DNA from: Shewanella sp. NIFS-20-20 | Lineage (GTDB): Bacteria; Pseudomonadota; Gammaproteobacteria; Enterobacterales; Shewanellaceae | Reading direction: 5' to 3' | Length of the DNA stretch: 64,000 nt | NCBI RefSeq assembly: GCF_019209865.1 | Contig: NZ_JAHUTT010000002.1 | Span: 81,276 to 145,275 of the forward strand | In this document: positions 21,621 to 32,081 of the stretch, one piece after another | Layout of the letters: every line of letters begins with the position of its first letter | Numbering within the stretch: the stretch's first letter is position 1 | The notes under the pieces: generated by a model | What the model was told of the DNA's origin: nothing | The model's input: only the letters and a program-made list of their open reading frames with translations | The model's database searches: none | Position numbers and translations under genes: made by a program

Positions 21621-23996
21621 ATGCATAGCCGATTGATTTTGACCTTGTTGTTACTCTGGTCAATGAGCGACACCCTTTTTGCCAACGAATACCAAGCCAG
21701 CTCACCGTTACTCGAGCAAGTGTTGGCCACTCAAGCTTTTCCTAGCACTAAGGTCTCCCGTGATGGCAAATTGATGCTGCTGGCCACCCCGATTTCAACT
21801 CCTGACATTGCGCAATTATCCCAGCCCAAGCGCTACTTAGCCGGACTAGAATTACATGCGCACCAAAGTCGAGCGGCCAATATTAGCGGTCAATATCAAG
21901 CCATCGAATTAATTGACTTAACCAATGGCCAATTGCTCAACACTTCTGCTTTAGCAGACTATTTCCCGCTAACAGCCATCAAATTTTCGCCCGATAGCCG
22001 CCATTTAAGCGCCATCACCTTAGCCACTAACCAACCGCAATTACTGACATTAACATTGACGGCCAGAGCTAGCGTCAACCTGAGCCCCAGACCCGTCAAT
22101 GGCATCTTAGGATTCGACTACCAATGGCTCGCTAATAGTCAAGGCATCATATATCGCGGCCAAACTGACCAACAAGCTATCAGCCCTCCTTATGCACCAT
22201 CGCAAGCCTTGATCATTCGCGAGACTCAAGGACGCCCGGGACAAAGAACCTATGCCAATCTCTTAAAAAATGCTAACGATGCCGACCGTTTTGCCGCCCT
22301 TACCCATGCCCAGATCAGTGAATGGTCTATCGAAAATCGCCTTAACGATATCGGGCCAATTGGCCACTACGCGAGCCAAGTATTATCGCCTGATAATCGC
22401 TATTTATTGGTAAACGAATTAAGTTTGCCGTTTTCATATAAGGTCAGATACAGCGGTTTTAGCCGTGCCATTTCGGTGTTTGATCGCCACACTCAACAAC
22501 TGCAGCCGCTGACACAAATCGCATCAAAAGAACATCAGGCACGAGGTAAAAACGCCACGTCTGCAGGACCTCGCCACCACCATTGGCACCCAGCTCAAGC
22601 GGCTACCTTAGTGTGGTATCAGGCGTTAGATAAAGGCGTCAGTCAATCCAAGTTAGCGCTGCGTGATAGCATAATGACCGCAGCCTACCCCAATGGGGAA
22701 AGTAAACAACGCCTAGCAACGCCAGGGCGTATCAGCCACACCCGTTATGGCGACGATGGCAGCATCATAGTCTATCAACAGGACAGATATCAGCAGCAAC
22801 AAACCGTGTCTGTGTTGGCGCCGACAGGCAAGTTTTCTACTTGGTATCAACGCAGTCTGCGCGATAAGTACAGCGATCCAGGTCGCTTACATCAGCGACT
22901 CCTCGATGGCCAACACTTAGTGGCCATCGAGGACGGTCACGTGGTACATAGTAGCTTAGGCTATTTCGAACAAGGCCAACGCCCAGCGCTTAAACGCACC
23001 CGTCTGAGTGATAATCACAGTGAAATTTTATGGCAGTCTGCTCCAGATCGCCTTGAATATGTCATTAAGGTTATCAATCTTGAGCCACTGCAACTGTTGA
23101 TCCGAACTGAATCAGCCACTCAGCCACCCGCGCTTAAGTTAGTCTCTGGTACCCACACAGGTAAGACACTCTACCAAGCCCCCGCCAACGCCCACAGCCT
23201 CGCGGGAGTGACCAAACAACCCCTACAATTTCGCCGCGAAGACGGCTTGATGTTATCTGGTGAATTATATTTACCCACCGGGTACGATGTAAGCCAAGGA
23301 CCACTGCCGCTGCTGATGTGGGCATATCCCCGTGAATTTCAGGATGAAAAGGTCGCCCAACAAACAACCTATTCTCCCAATAAATACTTACGTATTAGCC
23401 CGCGTAGCCCCATCTACCTCGCGGGCCAAGGCATCGCCGTGCTCGATAAGTTATCCATGCCTATCGTGGCCAGCCAAACCGGCAAAGCTAACGATAACTT
23501 TCGCGCTCAAATCATCGCTAACGCCCAAGCCGCTGTCGATACTGTGGTCGAGATGGGCATCACCGCGCCAGGAAAGATCGCCGTCGGTGGCCACTCTTAT
23601 GGCGCCTTTATGGTTGGTAACCTGCTAGCACATACCGACTTATTTAGCGCTGGGATTGCCCGAAGTGGTGCCTATAACCGCAGTCTCACCCCCTTTGGTT
23701 TTCAATCGGAAGGTCGTGATTATTGGCAAGCCACTGACTTGTACCTACAAATGTCCCCCTTTACTTATGCCCACCAAATCAAAGAGCCCTTGTTACTGAT
23801 CCACGGGCTAGCCGATCCCAACTCTGGCACTTATCCCATGCAATCCCAACGCATGTTTGATGCCCTCGATGGGCTTGGCGGCAAGGCGAAACTGGTGATG
23901 CTGCCCTATGAAGGTCATAGCTATAAAGCCAAACAATCACTGGCACAGCTCTGGTGGGAACAGAGTCAGTGGTTACAACAACATTTAGCTGATTAA
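21621..23996 (+). CDS. Exported S9 family peptidase (glutamyl endopeptidase-like)
   Basis: Secreted prolyl-oligopeptidase-fold peptidase of 791 residues. A signal peptide covers about the first 21 residues (cleavage near LFA-NEY), an N-terminal beta-propeller follows, and the C-terminal alpha/beta hydrolase holds Ser in GGHSYGAFM, Asp in HGLADPNSGTYP and His in YEGHSYKAK. The SYGAF and ADPNSGT motifs fit the S9C/S9D group related to plant chloroplast glutamyl endopeptidase. Transcribed away from the membrane regulator; the phosphatase gene follows 21 bases later, suggesting an operon. Confidence 0.88.
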   Translation: MHSRLILTLLLLWSMSDTLFANEYQASSPLLEQVLATQAFPSTKVSRDGKLMLLATPISTPDIAQLSQPKRYLAGLELHAHQSRAANISGQYQAIELIDLTNGQLLNTSALADYFPLTAIKFSPDSRHLSAITLATNQPQLLTLTLTARASVNLSPRPVNGILGFDYQWLANSQGIIYRGQTDQQAISPPYAPSQALIIRETQGRPGQRTYANLLKNANDADRFAALTHAQISEWSIENRLNDIGPIGHYASQVLSPDNRYLLVNELSLPFSYKVRYSGFSRAISVFDRHTQQLQPLTQIASKEHQARGKNATSAGPRHHHWHPAQAATLVWYQALDKGVSQSKLALRDSIMTAAYPNGESKQRLATPGRISHTRYGDDGSIIVYQQDRYQQQQTVSVLAPTGKFSTWYQRSLRDKYSDPGRLHQRLLDGQHLVAIEDGHVVHSSLGYFEQGQRPALKRTRLSDNHSEILWQSAPDRLEYVIKVINLEPLQLLIRTESATQPPALKLVSGTHTGKTLYQAPANAHSLAGVTKQPLQFRREDGLMLSGELYLPTGYDVSQGPLPLLMWAYPREFQDEKVAQQTTYSPNKYLRISPRSPIYLAGQGIAVLDKLSMPIVASQTGKANDNFRAQIIANAQAAVDTVVEMGITAPGKIAVGGHSYGAFMVGNLLAHTDLFSAGIARSGAYNRSLTPFGFQSEGRDYWQATDLYLQMSPFTYAHQIKEPLLLIHGLADPNSGTYPMQSQRMFDALDGLGGKAKLVMLPYEGHSYKAKQSLAQLWWEQSQWLQQHLAD

Positions 23997-24017
23997 TTAC
24001 CTGTTGAAAGGATGCTC

Positions 24018-25307
24018 ATGAAAACACTCACTGCAACCCTACTGGCCGCTAGCTTGTGCTCAAGTACCGCGCTCGCACAAACACCAGCGCCGACCAATAT
24101 TATCTATCTTATTGGCGATGGTATGGGGCCGGCCTATACCAGCGCGTTCCGATACTTTAGTGACAACCCAGCGACGCCAGAGCTTGATAAAACCATTTTT
24201 GACCAATTGCTCACCGGCATGGCTAGCACCTACCCAGATGATGACACTTGGGTCACCGATTCTGCGGCCTCAGCGACAGCGCTGGCCTCAGGAACAAAAT
24301 CCTATAACGGCGCCATTGGCGTAGACCCGCAGCAGCACCCTTTGCCGAGCTTACTTGAAATCGCCAAGCAACAAGGTTATCAAACCGCCATGGTGGTGAC
24401 CTCGCAAATTAATCACGCCACTCCCGCCAGCTTTTTAGCGCACAATAAGAGCCGGCGGAATTATAATGAAATAGCCGATGAATACTTAACCAACCTCATC
24501 AAGGGCCAGCCTGTCGCCGACCTGATGTTAGGTGGCGGCCAACAGTATTTTATTCGCCAAGACAAAGATCTCGTCAGTGAACTTAAACAGCATGGCTATC
24601 AATATGTCGATAACCTTGACAACTTGGCCCAACTAACCCGACTGCCCGCGCTCGGCTTATTTGGCGATAAAGGCATGGAACCCGCACTTGGCAGTCGCCA
24701 GCCCCTACGCCTAAGCCAGATGACGGAGCATGCCTTACGTTTATTGTCTCAGTCGCCCGAGAGATTTGTGCTAGTAGTTGAAGCCAGTCAGATTGATTGG
24801 TGTGGTCACAGCAATGACATCAGTTGCGCCATGGCGGAAATGACTGACTTTGCCGCCACACTTGAGCTCGTTAAAGCCTATATCGATCAACATCCCAACA
24901 CCTTAATGGTGGCCACGGCCGATCACTCAACCGGTGGCCTAAGTTTAGGGCGCCAAGGGGTGTATCAATGGGGCGCTAAGCAAGTCAAAGCCGTCACCGA
25001 TATGCCTGCTGATATTGCCGCGAGTCTCCAAGCTCGCCCCAAAGCGATGACCAGCATACTAGCTGAGCAAATGGGCTTAACGCTCAACCCGCAACAGCAA
25101 CAACAACTGCGGGCGGTTATCGATGATAAAGAGCAACTAGAGCAAGCCCTCAAACGCCGTATCGATGAAGCAAGCCATACCGGCTGGACCACCACCGGCC
25201 ATGATGCCGTCGATGTGCAAATTTTTAGTTATGGTCAAGGCTCGGCATTATTTAATGGCCACCTCGACAATACTGAGATAGCCAAAGCATTATTGGGATT
25301 GCTCTAG
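24018..25307 (+). CDS. Periplasmic alkaline phosphatase
   Basis: PhoA-superfamily phosphomonoesterase of 429 residues with a signal peptide (about 20 residues, ALA-QTPAP). Metal and nucleophile sites are visible: LIGDGMG (Asp34), the phosphorylated Ser82 in VTDSAASATA, and ATADHSTGG with TGHDAVDV near the C-terminus. The ATG at 24018 is chosen because AAAGGA lies about six bases upstream; an ATG two codons earlier is in frame. It follows the S9 peptidase closely, so the pair may serve nutrient scavenging from peptides and phosphoesters. Confidence 0.92.
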   Translation: MKTLTATLLAASLCSSTALAQTPAPTNIIYLIGDGMGPAYTSAFRYFSDNPATPELDKTIFDQLLTGMASTYPDDDTWVTDSAASATALASGTKSYNGAIGVDPQQHPLPSLLEIAKQQGYQTAMVVTSQINHATPASFLAHNKSRRNYNEIADEYLTNLIKGQPVADLMLGGGQQYFIRQDKDLVSELKQHGYQYVDNLDNLAQLTRLPALGLFGDKGMEPALGSRQPLRLSQMTEHALRLLSQSPERFVLVVEASQIDWCGHSNDISCAMAEMTDFAATLELVKAYIDQHPNTLMVATADHSTGGLSLGRQGVYQWGAKQVKAVTDMPADIAASLQARPKAMTSILAEQMGLTLNPQQQQQLRAVIDDKEQLEQALKRRIDEASHTGWTTTGHDAVDVQIFSYGQGSALFNGHLDNTEIAKALLGLL

Positions 25308-25349
25308 CTTGTGATATTCTTAAGCAACTTTATTGGTAAGAGATAAATC

Positions 25350-25727
25350 ATGAGCAAGAGCAAAACTGCGGCTGAATTCGCGTCGATGACCCCTGAAGGT
25401 CGCTATGATCTGATGGTAAGCCTAGTGAAACAAGAGCAAGTTATCTGGACTCTACAAGATAACGATGGTTGTGTGATGTTAACTACGGATGATGAAGACT
25501 GCATCCCTATGTGGCCAACCGAAGAAGCCGCCAACTCATGGGCAGTCGATGATTGGCAACACTGCCAACCACTGGCGATCCCATTGAACGAATGGTTAGA
25601 GCGTTGGGTACCTGGGATGCAAGATGATGATTTGGCCGTCGCAATTTGCCCGGTAGTCGATGATCTGGGCGTTGTGGTCCTGCCCCATGAGCTTGAAGAA
25701 CGTTTAGTTAAACGTCAGGCGCACTAA
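25350..25727 (+). CDS. DUF2750 protein
   Basis: Acidic soluble protein of 125 residues with the DUF2750 pattern (RYDLMVSLVKQEQVIWTL, then PMWPTEEAANSWAV). Function is unknown. It follows the phosphatase by 42 bases with a GGTAAGAG ribosome-binding region and is followed four bases later by a small membrane protein gene. Confidence 0.8.
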   Translation: MSKSKTAAEFASMTPEGRYDLMVSLVKQEQVIWTLQDNDGCVMLTTDDEDCIPMWPTEEAANSWAVDDWQHCQPLAIPLNEWLERWVPGMQDDDLAVAICPVVDDLGVVVLPHELEERLVKRQAH

Positions 25728-25731
25728 GTCA

Positions 25732-26136
25732 ATGACCGGGGGCAAGATGCCAGTGCCATTACTATTGCTAACGAGCGTTTATGCCTTGTTGGCTATCTCG
25801 GGCTTGCTCTACCAGCAAGCTGTCGTCGCTTCAATCCTTCTGCTGTTAATGGTACTGGCCACGATTGGCCGCCAAAAATCAGCTTGGTTGCTGATGTTGT
25901 TAATTGCAGCTGTGATGTCGTTGGCCGGGGTCGGTTTAGCGCTGTTACTCAATATGTCCCCTGATGACACTGCGCCAGCTTGGCTGACCCGCCTTCAAGC
26001 TTGGAGCATGCTCCAGCAAATGCTGTTAATTTCTGGCTTGTTGTTATTGGCGGGAATACAGCTATGGGTGGCACTGATGCCAACAGTTCGACAATGGTTT
26101 AAACCAAAGATGAACTTCAATATCATTCAGTCCTAA
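25732..26136 (+). CDS. Small integral membrane protein, unknown
   Basis: Unrecognised 134-residue protein with four hydrophobic segments (about 6-22, 24-42, 47-68, 90-112) and few charged residues. Positioned four bases after the DUF2750 gene and ahead of a bidirectional terminator, so probably the end of that transcript. No family assigned. Confidence 0.65.
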   Translation: MTGGKMPVPLLLLTSVYALLAISGLLYQQAVVASILLLLMVLATIGRQKSAWLLMLLIAAVMSLAGVGLALLLNMSPDDTAPAWLTRLQAWSMLQQMLLISGLLLLAGIQLWVALMPTVRQWFKPKMNFNIIQS

Positions 26137-26146
26137 GCGCAGATAC

Positions 26147-26176
26147 AAAAAAAGCCGTTGAATCAACGGCTTTTTT
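26147..26176. terminator. Bidirectional rho-independent terminator
   Basis: A-run, GCCGTTG, loop AAT, CAACGGC, T-run. The symmetric A/T flanks serve both the plus-strand membrane gene and the convergent erpA transcript. Confidence 0.92.
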
Positions 26177-26191
26177 ATTAGCTTATGGCGA

Positions 26192-26542
26192 TTAAACCGA
26201 GAAGCTAGCACCACAACCACAGGTGGTGGTGGCATTTGGGTTCTTGACAAAAAAGCGAGAACCTTCAAGGCCTGAGGTGTAATCCACTTCACCGCCCACT
26301 AGATATTGTAAGCTCATTGGGTCAACAACCAACTGCACCCCTTGCTTTTCCACGGTAAAGTCACCTTCGTTGACTTTTTCATCGAAGGTAAAGCCATACT
26401 GGAATCCTGAACAACCGCCGCCAGTCACATACACTCGTAACTTAAGCGCGTCATTTTGTTCTTCAACCAGCAGACTTTTTACTTTCTCAGCGGCCGCATC
26501 GGTAAAGCGGATGGGCATCGCTGTTTCAGCTTGATCAGTCAT
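26192..26542 (-). CDS. erpA: Iron-sulfur cluster insertion protein ErpA
   Basis: A-type Fe-S carrier of 116 residues that delivers clusters to apo-enzymes such as IspG and respiratory complexes. The three cluster cysteines are visible in [11 protein letters not shown] and CGCGASF. The start overlaps the end of the upstream coiled-coil protein gene by eight bases, so the two are translationally coupled. A bidirectional terminator follows. Confidence 0.96.
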   Translation of the reverse strand: MTDQAETAMPIRFTDAAAEKVKSLLVEEQNDALKLRVYVTGGGCSGFQYGFTFDEKVNEGDFTVEKQGVQLVVDPMSLQYLVGGEVDYTSGLEGSRFFVKNPNATTTCGCGASFSV

Positions 26543-27338
26543 TACTACCTCTTAACTCTGTTTGCTGCTCGGAATTATCTATTACCTGAGTGTTTTGTTC
26601 AAGTATTGTCTGAGGGCTCTGCGCCCCTTGCAACACATCCACGGCATTAAAGCTTTGTTGTGCCTGAGCACCTTTATTCCAACGGGTGGCAGGCACTACG
26701 ATTTTGGCATCGATTTGCTTAAGCTCAAATCCCTCAGGCAAACTAAATGTGCTGTCTAAGATTTGAAAATAGCGAAAATTAAAATCCAAACTGTTGCCGG
26801 TCAACGACACCAGTGTTAACTCTTGACTCTTGCCATCTTGCAGACCAATAAAGCGGATCTCAGCCTTCCCTTTCAGTAAGCGTTTACGTTTTTCCAGCTG
26901 GGTTAACACCAACTGCAATTGTAATTGCCCAGGCTCAATGCCGGGCAAAATTTCTAAGGTATTGATGGCAATACCTTCAGCGACTTGTTCTGGTGCCATA
27001 ATGCTGCGATAAAATGCCAGCTCACGCTTTACTTGCGACAATTGCTGCACTTGCTCATTAAACAATTGCTGCATATCTTGGTTGGCCTGCGAGGCGACCG
27101 TCAGCGCCATATTGTTACTGGCTAACTGTTGCGAGCGCTGATCTAACTCGGCGCGTAAACGGACGATTTCCTTTTTTTCGGCGACATTGACGTTAACCGG
27201 CACCTCTTGCCAAAAAATACTCGCCATCACCCCAAGACAAAAGGCCACTAAAACCAGTAACATCATGTAGACATGGGACGAACGTTGGATCGCACCTTTA
27301 CCTTTTAGGCGCCGGCGCCACGCCGATGTATTTGACAT
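26535..27338 (-). CDS. DUF6776 membrane-anchored coiled-coil protein
   Basis: Protein of 267 residues with a basic cytosolic N-terminus, one transmembrane helix (about 23-43, [20 protein letters not shown]), a coiled coil (about 54-110) and a beta-rich C-terminal domain ending in a low-complexity polar tail. The layout matches the DUF6776 family commonly encoded upstream of erpA in Shewanella and relatives. Function unknown. The stop overlaps the erpA start. Confidence 0.7.
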   Translation of the reverse strand: MSNTSAWRRRLKGKGAIQRSSHVYMMLLVLVAFCLGVMASIFWQEVPVNVNVAEKKEIVRLRAELDQRSQQLASNNMALTVASQANQDMQQLFNEQVQQLSQVKRELAFYRSIMAPEQVAEGIAINTLEILPGIEPGQLQLQLVLTQLEKRKRLLKGKAEIRFIGLQDGKSQELTLVSLTGNSLDFNFRYFQILDSTFSLPEGFELKQIDAKIVVPATRWNKGAQAQQSFNAVDVLQGAQSPQTILEQNTQVIDNSEQQTELRGSND

Positions 27339-27377
27339 ACTTTCAACCTTTTATCCATTTAACAGCAAGGAACGTCA

Positions 27378-29087
27378 GTGCAAAATAACTTGCGCCGCCT
27401 CGCGGAACAGTTAAATGACTATCTCAAACAGCCACTGAGAGATCATTTATCTGTGGCTAAAACCAGTTGGCAATTGTGCATTTTGGCGCTCATATCCGCC
27501 ATGCTCGCCTCAATAGTCATCATTTTACTGCGATTATTATTAGAGTGGACCGACACAGTCACCCATGCGCAAATCATGGATTTTACGGGGATTGCAACTG
27601 ACTGGCGAGTCTTGTTACCACTTTTTGGTGCAATTTTAATTCGCCTCGTGGCAAAACTGGGATCTAGACGTTATAAGCGGCTTGGCATCGCTTACGTCAT
27701 CCATCGTTATAAGCTGCATTACGGCAAGCTGCCACTGCAATCCGCCGCCGCCCAATTCTTTCAAGCCTTCTTTGCTCTCGCCAGCAATTTCTCCGTGGGC
27801 CGCGAAGGCCCAGCAATCCACCTAGGCGCAGTGACTGCCAGCGTGATCGCGGCTAAAATGCGCCTGCCTAATAACAGCGTCCGCATTATGTGTGCCAGTG
27901 GGATTGCTGCTGGGATAGCCGCCACCTTTAATGCCCCGCTCGCGGCGGTCATCTTTGTGTTTGAAGTCATCGTTCGTGAGTACAAACTCCACTATTTCTT
28001 CCCCATCATGCTATCTGCCTTAGTCGGAGCCGTTAGCAGCCAATTAGTGTTTGGCAACATTCATGAATATGACAGCATCAATGTCATTCATATTCCGGTG
28101 ACACATTACCCATTGTTAGCCATTGTCGCTATCGCCCTCGGAATATTTGCCGCGTTATTTAATCGCACCTTAGTCAAGGTCACAGCCCTTAGCCAACCTT
28201 GGGGCTTAAGCGCCCGCTTATTACTGGCAGGCATCATTACCTCCGCCATTGGTCTGTTGCTTCCCCAAGCACTTGGCACCGGCGATTTGGCCATTGAGGT
28301 GGTGATCAGTGAACACCCTGGGATGCTGTTTTTGCTGGCTCTACTCGCGGCTAAATGCATTGCCACCATCGCGGCGATTGGCCTTGGGATCCCAGGCGGC
28401 CTCATTGGCCCCTTGTATGGCATTGGCGCCTTAATTGGTACCATATTTGCCCTCATCAGTGCGTGGATATTTCCGGAGTTAACCCCCTTTATTGGCTTAT
28501 ATACCGTGATTGGGATGACCGCCATGATGGGAGTCTGCCTCGGCGCACCCTTGGCGGGATTGACCGCATTATTAGAATTAACCAATGACGCCACCATTAT
28601 TATGCCGGCCATGTTTGTCACTGTATTAGCCTATTTGGTGGCTTACCAAGGCTTAAAGACTGACTCGATTTTCCTCAAGCAAATCGAACTGATGGGGCTT
28701 GGCTATAAAAAGCCACCACTGCATGAGGCCTTAGAAAAAGTGGGGGTCAGGGCGCTAATGAACCGCCGCTTCGTTATAGTCAATCAAGATCAAGCCCTGT
28801 TATTAGAAGTGCTTAAACGGGCCGAAGGGCGGCCGGTGATGATTAAAGATCCCCAAGGGCAGATTAATATGCTGCACCTTTCCATGCCCTCCGTTAGCAA
28901 TGAATCACCGCTAATAAAAGAAGTGATGCAGGGACTTGAAGATAACGCCACCCTCAAAGAAGCCTATGAGAGTCTTGCGCTTAAACGCCGTGGGGAACTC
29001 TATATTTGGCAATCAAGTCCTGACAATATTGTCGGCGTGATCAGCTGGCAACAATTGCAGCAACACATTCGCGCAGGGCAAGCATAG
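27378..29087 (+). CDS. CLC-type chloride channel/antiporter
   Basis: Ten-or-more-helix CLC family protein of 569 residues. The gating glutamate is present as Glu143 in GREGPAIHLGA, and GIPGGLIGPLYGIGALIG matches the second filter motif. The first filter motif (GSGIP in E. coli ClcA) is not present in usual form; the equivalent region reads RLGIAYV, so this is a divergent subfamily and ion preference is uncertain. A cytosolic C-terminal tail of about 140 residues resembles a weak CBS pair. Starts with GTG, divergent from the DUF6776-erpA unit. Confidence 0.88.
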   Translation: MQNNLRRLAEQLNDYLKQPLRDHLSVAKTSWQLCILALISAMLASIVIILLRLLLEWTDTVTHAQIMDFTGIATDWRVLLPLFGAILIRLVAKLGSRRYKRLGIAYVIHRYKLHYGKLPLQSAAAQFFQAFFALASNFSVGREGPAIHLGAVTASVIAAKMRLPNNSVRIMCASGIAAGIAATFNAPLAAVIFVFEVIVREYKLHYFFPIMLSALVGAVSSQLVFGNIHEYDSINVIHIPVTHYPLLAIVAIALGIFAALFNRTLVKVTALSQPWGLSARLLLAGIITSAIGLLLPQALGTGDLAIEVVISEHPGMLFLLALLAAKCIATIAAIGLGIPGGLIGPLYGIGALIGTIFALISAWIFPELTPFIGLYTVIGMTAMMGVCLGAPLAGLTALLELTNDATIIMPAMFVTVLAYLVAYQGLKTDSIFLKQIELMGLGYKKPPLHEALEKVGVRALMNRRFVIVNQDQALLLEVLKRAEGRPVMIKDPQGQINMLHLSMPSVSNESPLIKEVMQGLEDNATLKEAYESLALKRRGELYIWQSSPDNIVGVISWQQLQQHIRAGQA

Positions 29088-29355
29088 GCTGGCATCATGC
29101 CAGCTCGGCCCTATTTGCTCGCGGAAGCCGCCAACATGCCAAAATTTCGAGCCTTTAGCTGAGATGGTGTGATTCGCACCGCTAAACTAGCAATCATTTG
29201 ATAACATTTTAGGATTCGACTTGATGCAATTCTTTATCAAGCGTACATTCACTACCTGATTTATCGGTCATGGTGATGGCTCAAGGCCACCGTGACGACT
29301 CTTCTCGTTCAGCCGCGGTTAACTCCGGCATTTTATACGACAGTAAGGACAGACA

Positions 29356-30645
29356 ATGACCCGTTCCGACAGCTTATTTGAACAGGCTAAGCAATCCATT
29401 CCCGGTGGCGTAAACTCACCCGTGCGTGCGTTTAATGGCGTTGGCGGTGCCCCACGCTTTATTGAGAAAGCCGATGGAGCCTATATTTATGATGCCGATG
29501 GCAACGCCTATATCGATTATGTCGGTTCATGGGGACCGATGATCTTAGGTCACAACCACCCTAAGATCCGCGAAGCCGTATTAAAGGCTGTGGACAATGG
29601 TTTATCTTTTGGTGCGCCCACTGAATTAGAAGTGCAAATGGCTGAAAAAGTCATTGCCATGGTACCGTCCATGGAACAAGTGCGGATGGTCAGCTCAGGC
29701 ACCGAAGCCACCATGAGCGCCATTCGTTTAGCGCGTGGTTTCACTAACCGCGATAAAATTCTGAAGTTTGAAGGCTGTTACCACGGCCATGCCGACTGCT
29801 TACTGGTGAAAGCCGGTTCAGGGGCCTTGACCTTAGGTCAACCAAGCTCACCTGGCATCCCAGAAGACTTCGCCAAACATACCTTGACCGCTGTGTATAA
29901 TGACATCGATTCCGTCAAGAGCCTGTTTGCTGAACACCCAGATAGCATCGCCTGTATCATCATTGAGCCCGTCGCCGGTAACATGAACTGTATTCCACCT
30001 GTCCCAGGCTTTTTACAAGCACTGCGTCAAGTGTGTGACCAATATGGTGCCCTGTTGATCATCGATGAAGTGATGACGGGTTTTCGCGTGTCACAAAGTG
30101 GTGCTCAAGGCCACTATGGCGTGACCCCTGATTTAACCACCTTAGGTAAAGTGATCGGTGGCGGTATGCCGGTAGGTGCTTTTGGCGGACGTCGTGATGT
30201 GATGCAGTTTATCGCGCCAACAGGCCCAGTTTACCAAGCCGGTACCCTATCAGGTAACCCCATTGCCATGTCGGCAGGCTTAGCGCAAATGGAAGCATTA
30301 TGTGAGCCAGGCATTTACCCGGCACTGGCCGAAAAGACCAAGCGCGTGGCTGAAGGCTTGAAAGCAGCAGCCGATAAGCACGGCATTCCCATGGCGATTA
30401 ACTATGTTGGCGGCATGTTTGGTTTCTTCTTTACCGATGAACCGCACATTACTCGCTTTGAGCAAGTCACTCGTTGCAATATGGAGCAATTCCGCGCCTT
30501 CTACCACGGCATGCTCGATCGCGGTGTCTATTTAGCCCCGAGTGCCTATGAAGCTGGCTTCTTATCGATGGCGCATGGTGATGCTGAAATTGAGCGTACC
30601 CTTGAGATCGCCGATGAAGTGTTTGCTGAAATGGCCAAAGCCTAA
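29356..30645 (+). CDS. hemL: Glutamate-1-semialdehyde 2,1-aminomutase
   Basis: PLP enzyme that makes 5-aminolevulinate in the C5 haem pathway. The 429-residue protein carries [31 protein letters not shown] and the PLP lysine in [21 protein letters not shown] element precedes the ATG. The 268-base upstream gap shows no obvious control element apart from a small GCTGGCA/TGCCAGC hairpin just after the CLC gene. A good terminator follows. Confidence 0.98.
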   Translation: MTRSDSLFEQAKQSIPGGVNSPVRAFNGVGGAPRFIEKADGAYIYDADGNAYIDYVGSWGPMILGHNHPKIREAVLKAVDNGLSFGAPTELEVQMAEKVIAMVPSMEQVRMVSSGTEATMSAIRLARGFTNRDKILKFEGCYHGHADCLLVKAGSGALTLGQPSSPGIPEDFAKHTLTAVYNDIDSVKSLFAEHPDSIACIIIEPVAGNMNCIPPVPGFLQALRQVCDQYGALLIIDEVMTGFRVSQSGAQGHYGVTPDLTTLGKVIGGGMPVGAFGGRRDVMQFIAPTGPVYQAGTLSGNPIAMSAGLAQMEALCEPGIYPALAEKTKRVAEGLKAAADKHGIPMAINYVGGMFGFFFTDEPHITRFEQVTRCNMEQFRAFYHGMLDRGVYLAPSAYEAGFLSMAHGDAEIERTLEIADEVFAEMAKA

Positions 30646-30661
30646 ACACCCATGAGCAATA

Positions 30662-30688
30662 AAAAGGCGCCGCGAGCGCCTTTTTTGT
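30662..30688 (+). terminator. Rho-independent terminator of hemL
   Basis: Stem AAAAGGCGC / GCGCCTTTT with loop CGCGA followed by a T-run, 17 bases after the hemL stop. Confidence 0.92.
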
Positions 30689-30803
30689 TACTCAACAGCG
30701 TCAAGCTTTAACAAATTGTTACTGGCGATATTGCCTTGCAAGACTAACTGTGGTCAAATCCCGCCCAATTACTTAAAAATACCTTAAAATACTCGCAGTT
30801 GGA

Positions 30804-32060
30804 ATGGCCACAATGTTTAACCTATTCTTAATCAGCCTCGCCGTGCTGGCGCTTATCAGCATTATCACCGAAGAAATCACCCACATTAATAAAGCCAAAA
30901 CCACTTTATTTTTGGGCTGTATTGCGTGGATCAGTTTATTTATCGACGCCTCGCTGCAAGGCCACAGCCAACAGATCAGTCACGAGCTCGATGAAAACCT
31001 ATTAGAAATTGCCACGCTATGGCTATTTTTAATGTCCACCATGACCTTTGTGGCTTATCTCAACGCTAAGGGCCTGATCCAAGTATTGATTGCCAAGATA
31101 TTTCCCGCGCAATTAAGCGTGCGCAAATTGATGCTAATGATCGCCATCTTCGCCCTCGTCTTATCGGCCATCTGTGATAACGTCACCGCCACCTTGGTTT
31201 CCATTGGCTTGCTCACCAGCTTTAAGTTGCATTGGCGCATGCGCCGACGCATTAGTGTATTGATTATTTTTGCGGTCAACTCTGGCGGAGTGGCGCTGAT
31301 CACCGGCGATGTCACCACCTTAATGATCTTTCTCGACGGTCACCTCAGCATGTCACAGTTAACCGTGCTATTTGTTCCGGCAATCACCAGTGTCGCTTTA
31401 TTAGCCCTGCTGTTTTCGCGCAATGCCAGTGGCATGGTGCATACCACGGCAGTTAACCGCCAGTACAGCGGCGTCGATCTCCTGATTGCAGCCATTTTTG
31501 CCCTCACCATCGCCATGACCATGGTGCTGAATGTGTGGTTTGCCATCCCGCCAGTGCTGACGTTTTTATGCGGTTTATCTGTGATGTTTTTGTTGGGCCA
31601 ACTGAACCATAGTGATAGCGAAGAAATCAAAATTTTAGAATATGTGCGTCAGATTGAGTTCGATACCCTGCTGTTTTTTCTAGGTATTCTCTTACTTGTC
31701 GGCATGTTAAAACAGATTGGAAGCTTGGATGTTTTGGCGCAAATCTATAGCCAATATAGCCCCCATTTATCCAACTACTTCACCGGAATAGTGTCTGCAT
31801 TTTTAGATAATGTGCCGATGACGGCAGCCCTTCTAAAAGCCCAACCGCTATTATCTACGCCGGATTGGTTGGGCCTAACCTATGCCGTCGGAGTCGGGGG
31901 CTCATTATTGGTGGTCGGATCGGCGGCAGGGATCATTGCCATGAGCCGGGTAAAAGAGTTGACCTTTACTAGCTACTTAAAATACCTGCCGTCACTGCTA
32001 CTTTGCTACAGCTTAGGTTACGGCTTGACCTTATTGATGGCCGATTGGTTATATGGCTAA
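30804..32060 (+). CDS. nhaD: NhaD-type sodium/proton antiporter
   Basis: Integral membrane protein of 418 residues with about eleven to twelve helices. It belongs to the NhaD/ion transporter superfamily: conserved acidic residues in TEEITHINKAKT, SAICDNVTATLVS, LITGDVTTLMI and SAFLDNVPMTAAL are visible. It exchanges cytosolic Na+ or Li+ for protons and is typical of marine and salt-tolerant bacteria. An alternative ATG lies three codons downstream (MFNLFLI). It converges with gspB. Confidence 0.88.
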   Translation: MATMFNLFLISLAVLALISIITEEITHINKAKTTLFLGCIAWISLFIDASLQGHSQQISHELDENLLEIATLWLFLMSTMTFVAYLNAKGLIQVLIAKIFPAQLSVRKLMLMIAIFALVLSAICDNVTATLVSIGLLTSFKLHWRMRRRISVLIIFAVNSGGVALITGDVTTLMIFLDGHLSMSQLTVLFVPAITSVALLALLFSRNASGMVHTTAVNRQYSGVDLLIAAIFALTIAMTMVLNVWFAIPPVLTFLCGLSVMFLLGQLNHSDSEEIKILEYVRQIEFDTLLFFLGILLLVGMLKQIGSLDVLAQIYSQYSPHLSNYFTGIVSAFLDNVPMTAALLKAQPLLSTPDWLGLTYAVGVGGSLLVVGSAAGIIAMSRVKELTFTSYLKYLPSLLLCYSLGYGLTLLMADWLYG

Positions 32061-32081
32061 TCCACTCGCGCGGATAGTGGA

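Noticed and set aside
28106..28621. 171-codon open frame antisense to the CLC gene
   Set aside because: It overlaps a well-conserved membrane protein; its Ala/Met/Pro-rich composition is that of a reverse-frame shadow, and no ribosome-binding site is seen.
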